39,628 nucleotides of DNA from CAYRTD01 sp964426915 (GCA_964426915.1 CAYRTD010000020.1:1-39628), one strand, 5' to 3'. Numbered from the stretch's first letter, positions 26,601 through 32,829 are shown. The notes: generated by a model from the sequence alone, not told the origin. Program-made: numbers and translations.

Positions 26601-28094
26601 ATTAGCAGATTCTCCGTAACAAATTACTTGATCTCCGCTTATTTCCGCCTCCGGTATAGGAAGGATGTTACTTGATTTTGAGACTGAATTATCACATCCG
26701 GTGACCGGGTCCGTATATGTATATTCAACTTCATATGGTCCCCCAACAGGAAGAGACATAGGGTTCCAAAGTGCAGTTCCGTTTACATTGTCTGTAATTC
26801 CAGGTCCTGAGAAAGTTCCTGATGGAGAGTGATTACCTGTGACCTGGACCGGATCTGCATTATTGCAGTAACCGGCCGGATCAAGACCTGTGAAATTTAC
26901 ATCAGGCAGGGGAGCTATTTCTACCGTTTTTTGTAAATGGTTCACACAACCATTAATATCAGTATAGGTATAATGAATTATTCGAACTCCCGGTGATCCT
27001 TCCGAAGGACTCAGGACTGCCGTTCCGTCCAAATTATCAGTTAGTCCGGTAACACTGTTAAACGTTCCTCCCGGTGGACTGTATGTAAAGAAAACATCTG
27101 AATTATCAGTACAGTATTTTGCTTCCAGTCCGGAAAACCGGAGCAAAGTACCAACCCTTACCAGACGTGTGTAACTGGAAGTACATCCTGTAGGTGTTGA
27201 ATAGGTATAGGATATCTGGTGATAGCCCAGTCCGCTTGTAGAAGGATCAAAATAAGCCGTACCATCTCCGTTATCACTAATGCCATTACCACTGAAGTAT
27301 CCTGATGTTGAGGCCGGGGATCCGGTTATCAGTACAGGAGGATCAGTGTCGCAAAATAAGGTGTCCAGTCCTGAAAAGTAGACTACCGGCAGGTCTTCAA
27401 CCGTTATGGTCTGAAAACCTTGATTCGTACAATATCCATCTGAATATGTATATAAAATTGTATGTGTACCTGTACCGGCAACAGCAGGATCGAAAGTCCC
27501 GGAACTGACCCCGGGTCCGGTATAAACCCCACCTGCAGGGAAAGCATGATCGAGGATTAGAGGATTAGCATCTATGCATATATCCGGGATTGGACTGAAA
27601 CTTATGTCCGGTATTTCCCTTACCGTTATTGCCTGTGGAGGAGAAATGCTTTCACATCCTGTCGTTCGGTAGGTTACCCAATGATCGCCAGGGGGGTATG
27701 TGGAGGGGTCGAAAATAGAAGCATCTACACCATTAACGGCATAGATACCTCCTTCAGGACTACCGCCACCAAGAACAAAGGCCGGATCATTCTCACAAAC
27801 CTGGGGAAAAGGATCCAGGTTGGCTGGAACAGCATCGACAACCACTACCTCCCATGTTCTTGTAAAATATGTTATAATATGAGTTCCTGTTCCAGCTATT
27901 GCCGGATCAAATATGGCAGTGGCAGGATCGTCTATGATCTGCGTTATTCCTGGTCCTGTAAAAGATTTGTTGGGAGGAGATTGTCCGAATATGGTGTCCG
28001 GTGGGTCGTTGATGCAATATATGGCATCAAGACCAACAATATTAACAGCCTGTGAATATACGATACCCTTCGTACAAAGAAAGAAGAGAACCAC
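17649..28094 (-). CDS. Giant multidomain T9SS type B cargo (Ig/PKD adhesin-like surface protein)
   Basis: A 3481-residue exported protein. Order: signal peptide (ending near IVYSQ); six ~75-88-residue repeats with GPGI...FDP...GTGTH...YTY motifs (~20-486); one distinct domain (ISGDQVICYGES); 17 immunoglobulin-like domains of ~85-92 residues (~575-2085) with L-YQW-K-G and D-G-Y-C motifs; one PKD-like domain; 13 ~80-residue repeats (AGxDQxLC...GTGxWxVxSG...RWTxxNxxC) at ~2180-3205; two PKD domains with WDFGDGT (~3210-3400); and a CHU_C/gliding-associated type B sorting domain (CPNAFTP, IYNRLGILLFE, WDGYFQGK, GVYVYQVSG). No catalytic domain is seen, so adhesin, filament or matrix protein is most likely. 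The GTG start is uncertain: the frame stays open upstream with a better basic n-region but has no ATG, GTG or TTG there. Confidence 0.9.
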   Translation of the reverse strand: MVLFFLCTKGIVYSQAVNIVGLDAIYCINDPPDTIFGQSPPNKSFTGPGITQIIDDPATAIFDPAIAGTGTHIITYFTRTWEVVVVDAVPANLDPFPQVCENDPAFVLGGGSPEGGIYAVNGVDASIFDPSTYPPGDHWVTYRTTGCESISPPQAITVREIPDISFSPIPDICIDANPLILDHAFPAGGVYTGPGVSSGTFDPAVAGTGTHTILYTYSDGYCTNQGFQTITVEDLPVVYFSGLDTLFCDTDPPVLITGSPASTSGYFSGNGISDNGDGTAYFDPSTSGLGYHQISYTYSTPTGCTSSYTRLVRVGTLLRFSGLEAKYCTDNSDVFFTYSPPGGTFNSVTGLTDNLDGTAVLSPSEGSPGVRIIHYTYTDINGCVNHLQKTVEIAPLPDVNFTGLDPAGYCNNADPVQVTGNHSPSGTFSGPGITDNVNGTALWNPMSLPVGGPYEVEYTYTDPVTGCDNSVSKSSNILPIPEAEISGDQVICYGESANLTVKFTGDGPFDFTYTDGLTSSEITGSGDIYNLILSPEVTSVYTIETLTQANGCSNSGNGQGNIKVNPFPEILVDPVSKTVCQGDNISFSISASGTGLTYQWQKDGVEIPGETSSVIIINDVDSTDAGSYSCIVRSTCGPDITSNPGLLTVQPQTVVTIQPFEITDCEGQNIDFIVQANGSDLSFQWIKNGVNITDATRISGSNSQNLSISDLITNDAGVYSCEVIGDCGKISTDPANLSVYTNILITNHPKSKTVCPGDNISFFAGAEGSSLSYQWQYNSVDIPGATDPFLSLSNVDAGDAGNYRCIITGDCGEISSDAASLTVHSPVSINIQPENISVCEGSVAEMNIMATGSNLSYQWKMNGIELTNGGDISGVNSSSLKIINLTSLNEGAYTCEVSGSCGSLSSSAGILLVDENISILHNPVSQNACPGDNIIMSTTADGTNLTYQWYKNSSLLSGMTSGNLIISSVSDVNEGDYYAMISNSCGSLGTDIAKLIISLPTVINVQPSNVEVCEGDNGSFKISASGSDLGYQWLRNGIPLSDGGSFTGTQSSELFFNNVSVADAGTITCSLIGNCGTINSDPANFTVNENIRIDLQPQNRTVCQGSNVIYEISASGTNLNYQWQFDENNLMGETGNTLILTDVSSINEGNYRCIVTGECGSITSNSASLKVEQALNILSGPISQQLCEDNNVSFTVSAKGTNLSYQWKKNGADMSNDAHVSGSQSNTLNINNIRISDQAVYSCNISSSCGTSGSPPADLTVYPHTEIITQPTVFNAVENGNASFSIATEGDNLSYQWYKEGIAISGDADYSGEKTSILTISNITENHAGSYYCIVTGSCGTVTSDPGVLVVNLLTIISLHPSGPLEKCENESVGFDVVASGTNLSYQWKKDGNDLTDNGRITGSNSPNLFINNVLIGDEGYYSCLVSGDEGIENSYPALLGVHAMTDVNLQPVSANMCEGENGIFVINSTGTINSYQWKKDGVSLSDNGRISGSGTNTLTISNLTMSDNGSYICELTGVCENDVSDPAIIEVNPNTLITAQPVSQNKCAGTSVNFNIEATGGDLSFQWKKDGTDLNNGGNISGANSPGLSITNLSLTDAGSYTCHIMGNCGKENSQIASLTVSPETFINTNPSDMIRCEGDDVFFDINSEGTNLTYEWWKDGIAITEGTRIKGSSASVLLINDLIPDDEGTYQVFVRGSCGDYLSDPAVLSINDKVSILTQPSGDNKCIGENVRLSIVSGNDTDSYQWKKNGIILSDGGHYLGSNTANLNITDLDLTDAGVYSCLVTGSCNSLNSGLADLTVNETTQINIHPLSQNVNIGDPASFSVNATGDNLSYQWIQDGIHLADNLAINGVNSAVLQISTVESDDEGAYTVNVTGTCENSISDPALLSINEPTLLITSPSDQILCEGQAAMFRVEAEGTDLKYEWRKNGNPVSEITGKISGAKTNTLTVLSTGIQDEGVYTCRVSGKGGTVNSGAANLVVNQITVITDQPDAEQVKCTGESAFFTIQATGDDLTYSWEKDGIPLVNGGNVSGAESDILSLSSMSIANSGIYRCLVTGTCGNIISESSTLNINELPGIPGTVSGDDLVCQEETSKAYEVPAIGNAISYEWTLPFGAEIVSGAGSRRIVVDYSTDGLSGEISVHGRNNCGTGPESVPLLVTVNQKPEADAGFDQNLCSNSTTLNANNTSYGTWSRGSGFASFTDPSQHNTMVTNLAPGINSLIWTVTENNCTSRDTLKIVNNIVKVEAGEDQVFCRMTTSLNAKESSQGKGQWSIELGGANFASLNDPETEIINIQRGTNVLKWSVNNKGCISSDTVTITNDLPDNAFAGNDTIILSDTHTLEAGIPSIGTGRWTLVSGAGVIENPDIPVSAVTNIGVGENIFKWTVNNNACYSEDEVRIINYTPTVNDAGAEQNLCQNSTKLEAIPPLYGTGQWTIVQGSGTFSNAWGYDTEVYNLGKGENIFRWTIYEYEVTSDDVKIINNSPSGANAGIDQSLCDNTTLLSANHPIVGTGEWTIAGGYALIDQPSEAITKISDLNHGSSTFRWTVKNGNCSTSDEVIITNNLPSPAMAGDDQTSCEDSITLYPNNPTIGTGEWSVISGAGNFIDNKAYNLGINDNIFKWTISHKGCKSSDTVIITSNKPTEAFTGPAVSTCHDSILLSGNTPLYGTGTWSVLSGSANIEDVNDPNSPARDLANGINKFRWTINYQECMSVSDITVSYDLINANAGQDQTLCGNTATLTANTPLPGSGIWTVVGGAGSANFDNSNQPNTQVTDIDRGANVLRWTITNNGCTSYDEVTITNNDPSPAYAGADRSVCGESFSLNANEAQRGTGEWSVLSGSASITDPQSHNSPVNNLSLGNNSLRWTVTHEDCISTDEVIILNDQPANVSAGADQYICSDSTQLYSSEAIGGDGRWSIAKGSASFENNLSYNSSVYNLEKGENKLVWTVTISGCSASDTVVIMNNMPSIPSAGPDQDNCSSDAIMAANSPLIGTGKWSVVSGSAQFEDPTNPLSPVTSAGNGLNLLRWTTVNGNCSLSDDVKIYNSLPTLAYAGKDREVCNTTANLLANPPISGTGTWKVVSGFGIIENPSDYNTQINNLGFGQNTIRWTTENGRCKTSDDIIITNNLAKVNAGEDKIVYSPSVNLVGNKPASGIGEWKLAAGSGIIESSSNFETRASSLGEGANTFYWTIDNHGCIASDDIIVSYYEMPGIDFSPSTIQGCPPLSIDFINSSIGGYPYKWDFGDGTTSNKTNPSHVYTLPGSYSVQLTGTGPDGIMVTKDTIITVSDQPLAEMDISPETVYISDNPEQDEPVYFFTLTHNADSVIWDFGDGTFSSERNPIHLYQDTGTYDVNLQVITGHQCYDSKTRFNAVRVEKKGSLQCPNAFTPHMEGSMGKVTTKNDYSNDLFHCYGTGMLEYRLEIYNRLGILLFETSDINIGWDGYFQGKLVEEGVYVYQVSGRYNNGEAFSEIGNIVLIHQD
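17652..17957 (-). other. T9SS type B C-terminal sorting domain region
   Basis: This encodes the last ~100 residues of the giant protein. It contains CPNAFTP, NDLFHCYGTG, YRLEIYNRLGILLFE, NIGWDGYFQG and GVYVYQVSGRY, the conserved blocks of the gliding motility-associated C-terminal domain (CHU_C, type B). Such domains are recognised by the T9SS and by a PorP/SprF-family partner, which is encoded immediately downstream. Confidence 0.85.
18470..21600 (-). repeat. Thirteen tandem ~80-residue AGxDQ repeats (about 240 bp each)
   Basis: Each unit opens with AG(x)DQ(x)LC, has GTG-W-V-SG in the middle and closes with RWT-N--C--SD-V-ITN. Most carry two cysteines, one near each end. The unit with NDTIILSD and the last with DKIVYSP lack the first cysteine; the unit with TIYEYEVTSDD lacks the second. 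Units are diverged in sequence, so this is an old array. Similar repeats are common in Bacteroidota CHU_C cargo proteins. Confidence 0.85.
21870..26387 (-). repeat. Seventeen tandem immunoglobulin-like domains (about 265 bp each)
   Basis: Counted by the opening QPxSxxxCxGxNxxF, the YQWxKxG strand and the D-G-Y-C-V-G-CG close. Two length classes appear: longer units with an ISGxxSxxL insertion after YQWKKNG and shorter ones without it. They alternate regularly at the start (units 1, 3, 5, 7 short; 2, 4, 6, 8 long), after which all units are long. This suggests duplication of a two-domain unit early and single-domain duplication later. Confidence 0.85.
26640..28040 (-). repeat. Six N-terminal adhesin-type repeats of the giant protein
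   Basis: Six ~75-88-residue units, each starting F-G-L----YC--D-P or a variant, with (G)-F-GPGI--N, A-F-P, and HxIxYTYTD-GC. The first two are the most diverged. The fold is not known to me; these repeats are frequent near the N-terminus of Bacteroidota CHU_C proteins. Confidence 0.75.
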
Positions 28095-28449
28095 AGCAAT
28101 TATGGTAGATTGAAGTTTCAGGATTCTTCTGTATAAATTTGTTATTATTGAACTTCCGGGATGGTAATAGGCTGTTTTCTATCCTACGGGGGGACTTTTT
28201 TTATGTTGCGAATTCTAACGGATTTTAGGAGAATTATCCAAATTCTGACTTTCAGTTAAAGACCAGGTTATTGATTATAATGACAAGGTTTATTATTTCC
28301 TTGATAATTAACACTTTTTAATTTACGCTTTAGGTCCTCGTATTCGCCGGGGTGGAGGCTTGAAATGACTGATTTGGAAAAAACAACCACTTGGCCAGAG
28401 GCCGGTCAGTCGGATTCAAAAATAAAATATTGCTGCTAATAGTTCAGTC
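28095..28449. other. Intergenic region upstream of the giant gene
   Basis: The 355-bp space between the stop of the octaheme-TPR gene and the start of the giant gene, both on the minus strand, must hold the promoter of the giant operon, but no clean TTTG/TAnnTTTG pair was found. The part next to the giant gene (28095 to about 28140) is open in its frame and may encode the start of its signal peptide. Nothing else was recognised. Confidence 0.4.
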
Positions 28450-30783
28450 TCACTCCATCGAATTCAACAACTGCCTTACATCCGGATCATTTGGATAATA
28501 TTCCACCAGTTTCCGGGAGTAACTTAGTGCTTTCGACGAATTGCCCTGTTCCAGATTCAGGGTGGTGAGGGCATAAAGGATCTCCTTGTGATAAGGATGT
28601 TTTTGAAGAGCGGATTCCAGGAAATCAATAGCTTCGCGGGCTTTTCCGACTGAATTTAACCCGATGCCATAAACATAACTGTAATGTGCTTCATCCGGAG
28701 CTAACAGAGCTGCTTGCTGCAGATATTCCAATGCGGTTTCATGATCTCCCTTCCGTATATTCAAAAGCCCCAATGAATAATGAATTGGTGCCAGATCAGG
28801 ATATTTTTCAAGTGCTGTTTTTAGCAATCTTTCTCCTTCATCTTCTCTGTTCATTCTCCGGTAAAGGTCTGCCAGATTAATATAGGGGGCAACCAGCCCC
28901 GGTTCAATATTCAGAGCCTCCCGAAAGGACGATTCAGCTCCCGCCATATCTCCCATCTGCATGGAAAGATTGCCGAAGTTTAAATGTGTATTCGGATGGT
29001 CGGCATTAATGAGCAGGGAAGACTTATATTCTTCAATGCCTTTTTTCCTTAATTCTTTGTAATTATCGGGGATATTCTGCTCCGGTATCTTTGCGAGAAC
29101 AAAGGCAGCCATTATACGAACAAGTTTTATGCTGTCCTGAAGTCGGGGAAGACAAAGATTAAGAATAGTTTCGGGTGGGCTATACTGAACTGCATTCAGA
29201 CTGGCGTGCCTCAGCAGGGGATCGGGATCAGAGACAGTACGGGTAAGAAGTTCTGTGGTTTTTTGTCCCTGATAATCGCTAAGCAAAAAGATTGCGGTAG
29301 CTCTTATCATAGGTGCATTTTCTTCGTCATTAGCAAGCTTTATCAATTCATCCCAGGCCTGAGGGTGATTTCTCCTTCCTGCATAAAAGCTTTCACCAAA
29401 ATGACCTTTTTTCAGCAAATCATCACCGTACCATTCCCTGAGATAATCACTGGCCCATTCTATGGATTTATCGTTGTGACACTGATTGCACGAGTTGGGC
29501 GTTTCAAGCTCAGAGGAAAGATCGGGACGGGGGATCCGGATGCTATGGTCACGACGGGGATCGATCTGCATATAGGTTCGTTCATGCATGTGACATTCGA
29601 AACAACTGGCTCCTTCCTGCTCAGGATCATGGAAGTGGTGATCACGACCACCATAATCAGAGGCCATGTGGCAGCGGTAACATAAAGCATTTCCCTGGAC
29701 ATATACCTTCCCGCTGTGGGGCTCATGACAATCTTTACAACTCACACCGGCCTGATACATTTTACTTTGCAGAAAAGATGCGTAAACATATACTTCTTCC
29801 AGTATCTGCCCGTCTGCAAAATATAAACCTTCCTCAAGGAATGAAGGCCAGTGAGTATTAAGCAGTGAACCGCCATGAAAATAGTCTTCTGTAATTACCG
29901 ATCGCCTGGAGTGACATCTTGAACACATCTGTACTACAATATCATCTTCCCGTGGCACAGATCTCCTGGCAGTTGATGAATCAGGATCAAAGATCCATGT
30001 GGCATTGTCCTTGTCTTTCAGGCGAATGACGAGTCCCATATCGGGGTAGATTTCCGGATTACCTCCCTTTTCAACAATTTCAGCCCATTGTATGTGTTGT
30101 GAACCGGGACCGTGACAGGCTTCGCACGAGACATCAACTTCCGACCAGGTAGTATTGTATGTTTTTGTTTCGACATCATAGTTTTTTCTCAGGTTAGTGG
30201 AATGACATTCGGCGCACATATAGTTCCAGTTCTGATTGATTGTCGTCCAGAATAATACATCGTCCGGCTTGATTTCTTCATCTCCGTATATATGAAACCA
30301 TTTTTGTCCGCCCTCCTCTGCCGGCCGGGTATCCCAGCAGATTGGCAAACACTGGTATCGTCCTCCGGGAAATTCAATCAGGTATTGTTGCAAGGGCCGC
30401 ACGCCAAAGGTGTATTTGATCTCATATTCTTCCATAACCCCTTCGGGTCCCTGCGTATAGACAAAATATTTATCATCTTTTTTATAAAACCGGGAAGTCA
30501 CCCCAAAATGAGTGAATTCGGAATTGTCAAAATCGCCAAGCATAAACTCCTCTGTAGGTTCCTGCATAGCCTGATCGTGATCAGAACCCATAAAAAGCTG
30601 GTGTTGCAATTCATGACATTCTTTGCAGGATTCTCTACCGGAATATTGGGCTTCAGGTCTGTTACCGCGGATTTCTGAACCATCTGACTCTTCGGAATTA
30701 TCCCGTCTGCAATTAACCCCGGTCATTATAGTGACAAAAAAAATAACCATCAAATAAAAGAAGATATGCCTGTATTTATTCAT
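28450..30783 (-). CDS. Octaheme c-type cytochrome with HEAT-like and TPR regions, lipoprotein
   Basis: A 777-residue predicted lipoprotein; GVNC gives Cys25 from the chosen ATG at 30783 (an ATG at 30813 would add 10 residues and a poor n-region). Eight CXXCH sites (CKECH, CAECH, CEACH, CSRCH, CKDCH, CYRCH, CFECH, CNQCH) lie between residues 53 and 436. The arrangement resembles cytochrome c554-type or doubled-CXXCH multiheme proteins. Residues ~450-590 are helical and HEAT-like (RATAIFLLSDYQ, PLLRHASLNAVQ). Residues ~590-777 contain about five TPRs (HLNFGNLSMQMGDMAGAE, IHYSLGLLNIRKGDHETALE). The role is probably periplasmic or cell-surface electron transfer, with the TPR part binding a partner. 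No substrate-reduction site can be assigned. Confidence 0.88.
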   Translation of the reverse strand: MNKYRHIFFYLMVIFFVTIMTGVNCRRDNSEESDGSEIRGNRPEAQYSGRESCKECHELQHQLFMGSDHDQAMQEPTEEFMLGDFDNSEFTHFGVTSRFYKKDDKYFVYTQGPEGVMEEYEIKYTFGVRPLQQYLIEFPGGRYQCLPICWDTRPAEEGGQKWFHIYGDEEIKPDDVLFWTTINQNWNYMCAECHSTNLRKNYDVETKTYNTTWSEVDVSCEACHGPGSQHIQWAEIVEKGGNPEIYPDMGLVIRLKDKDNATWIFDPDSSTARRSVPREDDIVVQMCSRCHSRRSVITEDYFHGGSLLNTHWPSFLEEGLYFADGQILEEVYVYASFLQSKMYQAGVSCKDCHEPHSGKVYVQGNALCYRCHMASDYGGRDHHFHDPEQEGASCFECHMHERTYMQIDPRRDHSIRIPRPDLSSELETPNSCNQCHNDKSIEWASDYLREWYGDDLLKKGHFGESFYAGRRNHPQAWDELIKLANDEENAPMIRATAIFLLSDYQGQKTTELLTRTVSDPDPLLRHASLNAVQYSPPETILNLCLPRLQDSIKLVRIMAAFVLAKIPEQNIPDNYKELRKKGIEEYKSSLLINADHPNTHLNFGNLSMQMGDMAGAESSFREALNIEPGLVAPYINLADLYRRMNREDEGERLLKTALEKYPDLAPIHYSLGLLNIRKGDHETALEYLQQAALLAPDEAHYSYVYGIGLNSVGKAREAIDFLESALQKHPYHKEILYALTTLNLEQGNSSKALSYSRKLVEYYPNDPDVRQLLNSME

Positions 30784-31188
30784 TGCTTTTATAACTTCCA
30801 TATACAATTTCAAATGTATGTAAATAACACAAAAATGCCTTTATAAACCCCTAATTCAAAAAGAATCTTAATAATTTTTAGTATTCATTTTCATATATCC
30901 CTTACTTCCGTTTTAAAAGATTAAAATTTAGTATTAAATCTCTATAGAATGTTTATGAGAATTATAACACTTTGATTGTTTGACTATTCGACACTCTTTG
31001 ACTTGCGCTCAGGGATCAGTATTTCCAAAGATATGGGATTAAGCTATGAATTCGTATGAAAGGAAAGTCAAAAGAGAATGGTGGCAAATTTTCATTAATA
31101 CCACAGCGAAAAGGATCACACAGGGTAGAAATAGTCTTTTAGCAAAATGTAACGTGTTGATAAATAAGCAGTTATGAATACAGGTATT
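30784..31188. other. AT-rich intergenic region, includes shared block copy B
   Basis: It lies between the start of the octaheme-TPR gene and the stop of the lactonase-type gene. The first part (30806-30880) is the block shared with 9809-9882. The rest is AT-rich with no convincing frame, stem-loop or RNA. Confidence 0.5.
30806..30880 (+). repeat. Shared upstream block, copy B (before the octaheme-TPR gene)
   Basis: This matches copy A at 9809-9882 as described there. The gene it precedes is on the minus strand, so relative to its gene the block is in the opposite orientation from copy A. The minus strand has TACATTTG at 30812-30819 (a TAnnTTTG box), about 28 bp from the chosen ATG at 30783; this box would lie inside the longer alternative ORF, which favours the shorter start. 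Confidence 0.5.
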
Positions 31189-32310
31189 TTAGTGTGAAAA
31201 GATCACACAACTTGGCATGGACAATGAAAGTTTCTTTCCCGTAGCCCTTAAGCTACCATCAGATTCAACTTTAAAAAGAACGATCTCATCTTTATCCTGA
31301 TTGCCGGCAATCAGGTAATCTCCGGAGGGACTAATGTTGAAATCCCTGACTTCACCAATATCCTCAGTGAAACTTCCTTTTTTCCTGAGAGACCCATTCT
31401 CCATGATCTCAAAAACAGCAATGGAATTGACTCCACGGTTAGAACAATACAGGTATTTGCCATTTGGATGGATCCGGATCGCTGCAGCCTTGGTAGAAGA
31501 TCTATCATCTTTTTCCAAAGTGCTTTTAATGTCAGTGATTTTCAAACTTCCGTCCATATTGTTGATTTTACAGGCAATTACTTCATTACTCAGTTCAGTG
31601 AGAATAAATGCCCATTGCCCGTTTTCATGAAAAGCCATATGTCTTGGACCACTGCCTGGAGATAGTTTAAGAAATTCCTGCTTTTTATTAGGAATTAATT
31701 CTCCGTTTCCCTCTTGCTTGTAGATCATGATCTTATCAATACCCAGATCGGCAGAATAAACATATTTGCCGTTATTTGAGGCATGAATATAATGTGCATG
31801 GGGACCTTTCTGGCGTTCAGGATTTGGTCCTGAGCCTTCATGCTGAAAAGAAGAAAGGGGTTCTGACAGCTTTCCACTATCATCAAAGGCAAATGAAACT
31901 ACGGATCCGCTACCATAATTGGCTGCATAAACAAAATCATAGACAGGATTTACAGATATATGAGTGGGGTTCATTCCCCTGCTGGGCCGGGTATTAAGAT
32001 GTTTCAGTGCATTAGTCTCTTTTGCAAGGCTAAATGCGTTTATTGAATGCTCATTTTCTGAGCCTTTAGATTTTTCTGAGCTCACCGCGAAAAGGAATTG
32101 CTTATCACTGGAAAGTGCCAGATAGCCGGGTCTCTTTCCTCCATCAGCCATAGCAACGACTTCGAAATTTCCGTCCTGCTCATCAAGACGACAGATGGCG
32201 ATAGCCTTGTCGGAATCCCGGTCGGTTGCTCCAACGAAAAATGTGGATTTTTGTGCATTCATAGGTATTGTATTGAGAATGATGAGGAATATCGGAATAA
32301 ATGTTTTCAT
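31189..32310 (-). CDS. Exported lactonase-family seven-bladed beta-propeller (6-phosphogluconolactonase-like)
   Basis: A 373-residue propeller of the YbhE/lactonase family. The chosen ATG at 32310 gives a clear signal peptide (MKTFIPIFLIILNTIPMNAQ); an upstream in-frame ATG at 32352 would bury it. Conserved features: RPGYLALSSDKQFLFAVSS, the loop with GPHAHYIHASNNGKYVYSAD, PGSGPRHMAFHENGQWAFIL, RIHPNGKYLYCSNRG and ISPSGDYLIAGNQ. Cytosolic relatives hydrolyse 6-phosphogluconolactone, but the signal peptide here points to a periplasmic lactonase acting on unphosphorylated sugar lactones, or to a binding protein. It lies near sugar-catabolic genes, and is followed by the cupin gene upstream on the same strand. 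Confidence 0.85.
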   Translation of the reverse strand: MKTFIPIFLIILNTIPMNAQKSTFFVGATDRDSDKAIAICRLDEQDGNFEVVAMADGGKRPGYLALSSDKQFLFAVSSEKSKGSENEHSINAFSLAKETNALKHLNTRPSRGMNPTHISVNPVYDFVYAANYGSGSVVSFAFDDSGKLSEPLSSFQHEGSGPNPERQKGPHAHYIHASNNGKYVYSADLGIDKIMIYKQEGNGELIPNKKQEFLKLSPGSGPRHMAFHENGQWAFILTELSNEVIACKINNMDGSLKITDIKSTLEKDDRSSTKAAAIRIHPNGKYLYCSNRGVNSIAVFEIMENGSLRKKGSFTEDIGEVRDFNISPSGDYLIAGNQDKDEIVLFKVESDGSLRATGKKLSLSMPSCVIFSH

Positions 32311-32414
32311 TGTGATAATTTTCCTTAGTTGAAAACTTAACATGCCAGACATATAAAAAGTTTGAAAGTTCGACTAAATGATTTTAAAGCCAAAATCATA
32401 GTCTCACTGATTTA

Positions 32415-32453
32415 ACACTGAATGAGTATACCGGACATTATGGACAGACACTA
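32415..32453 (+). repeat. Solo transposon-end-like repeat overlapping the cupin stop codon
   Basis: ACTGAATGAGTATACCGGAC continues to ATTATGGACAGACACTA. It matches the internal copy at 4491-4532, and on the other strand starts TAGTGTCTGTCCATAA, close to the right end of the element at 4085-5054 (TAGTGCCTGTCAATAA). The cupin stop codon (32451-32453, TAG on the minus strand) is made from its terminal bases. Confidence 0.5.
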
Positions 32454-32786
32454 AATAAAATCTTCACGGATAGGATAGAAATTATCTATTAGCCGTGCAG
32501 TTTCAGAAATTACCTGAATGCTGTGATCCCTGTCGGGGGGGACAGAAAACATATCTCCCTTTTTCAGGACTTCATCCTCCTCACCCTCACAGAAAAAAAT
32601 TATTTCCCCTTCGGCAACATAGGAAGTCTGTTCATGGGGATGGGAATGCGGGGGGTCCGGCTCTTCCCATGGACCTCCTGTGAAATCTATGAGTACCGTC
32701 ATCAGATTTCCTGTATGGATTAACTTCCTTTTTACTTTGGTGCTGATTACTTCATAAGAAACATGATCAAACTTAAGTACCGGCAT
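32451..32786 (-). CDS. Small single-domain cupin protein
   Basis: A 111-residue cytoplasmic cupin. Metal-site motif 1 is visible as PPHSHPHEQTSYVAEGEIIF (two-His start, then E and the G-E-I-F strand); motif 2 is GDMFSVPPDRDHSIQV with the final His. Such proteins are often small sugar-binding or isomerase-like accessory proteins or dioxygenase-fold proteins. No activity can be assigned. It stands upstream of the lactonase-like gene on the same strand (140 bp gap) and its stop lies in a transposon-end-like repeat, so its C-terminus may have been altered by the insertion. Confidence 0.85.
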   Translation of the reverse strand: MPVLKFDHVSYEVISTKVKRKLIHTGNLMTVLIDFTGGPWEEPDPPHSHPHEQTSYVAEGEIIFFCEGEEDEVLKKGDMFSVPPDRDHSIQVISETARLIDNFYPIREDFI

Positions 32787-32821
32787 AATTGTCAGAATAT
32801 GGATTTATAATTCGTACTTAT

Positions 32822-32829
32822 CAAATTTA
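32822..32829 (-). promoter_or_regulatory. Putative -7 box of the cupin gene
   Basis: On the minus strand this reads TAAATTTG (TAnnTTTG), about 36 bp before the ATG at 32786. There is no good -33 TTTG. Confidence 0.4.
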
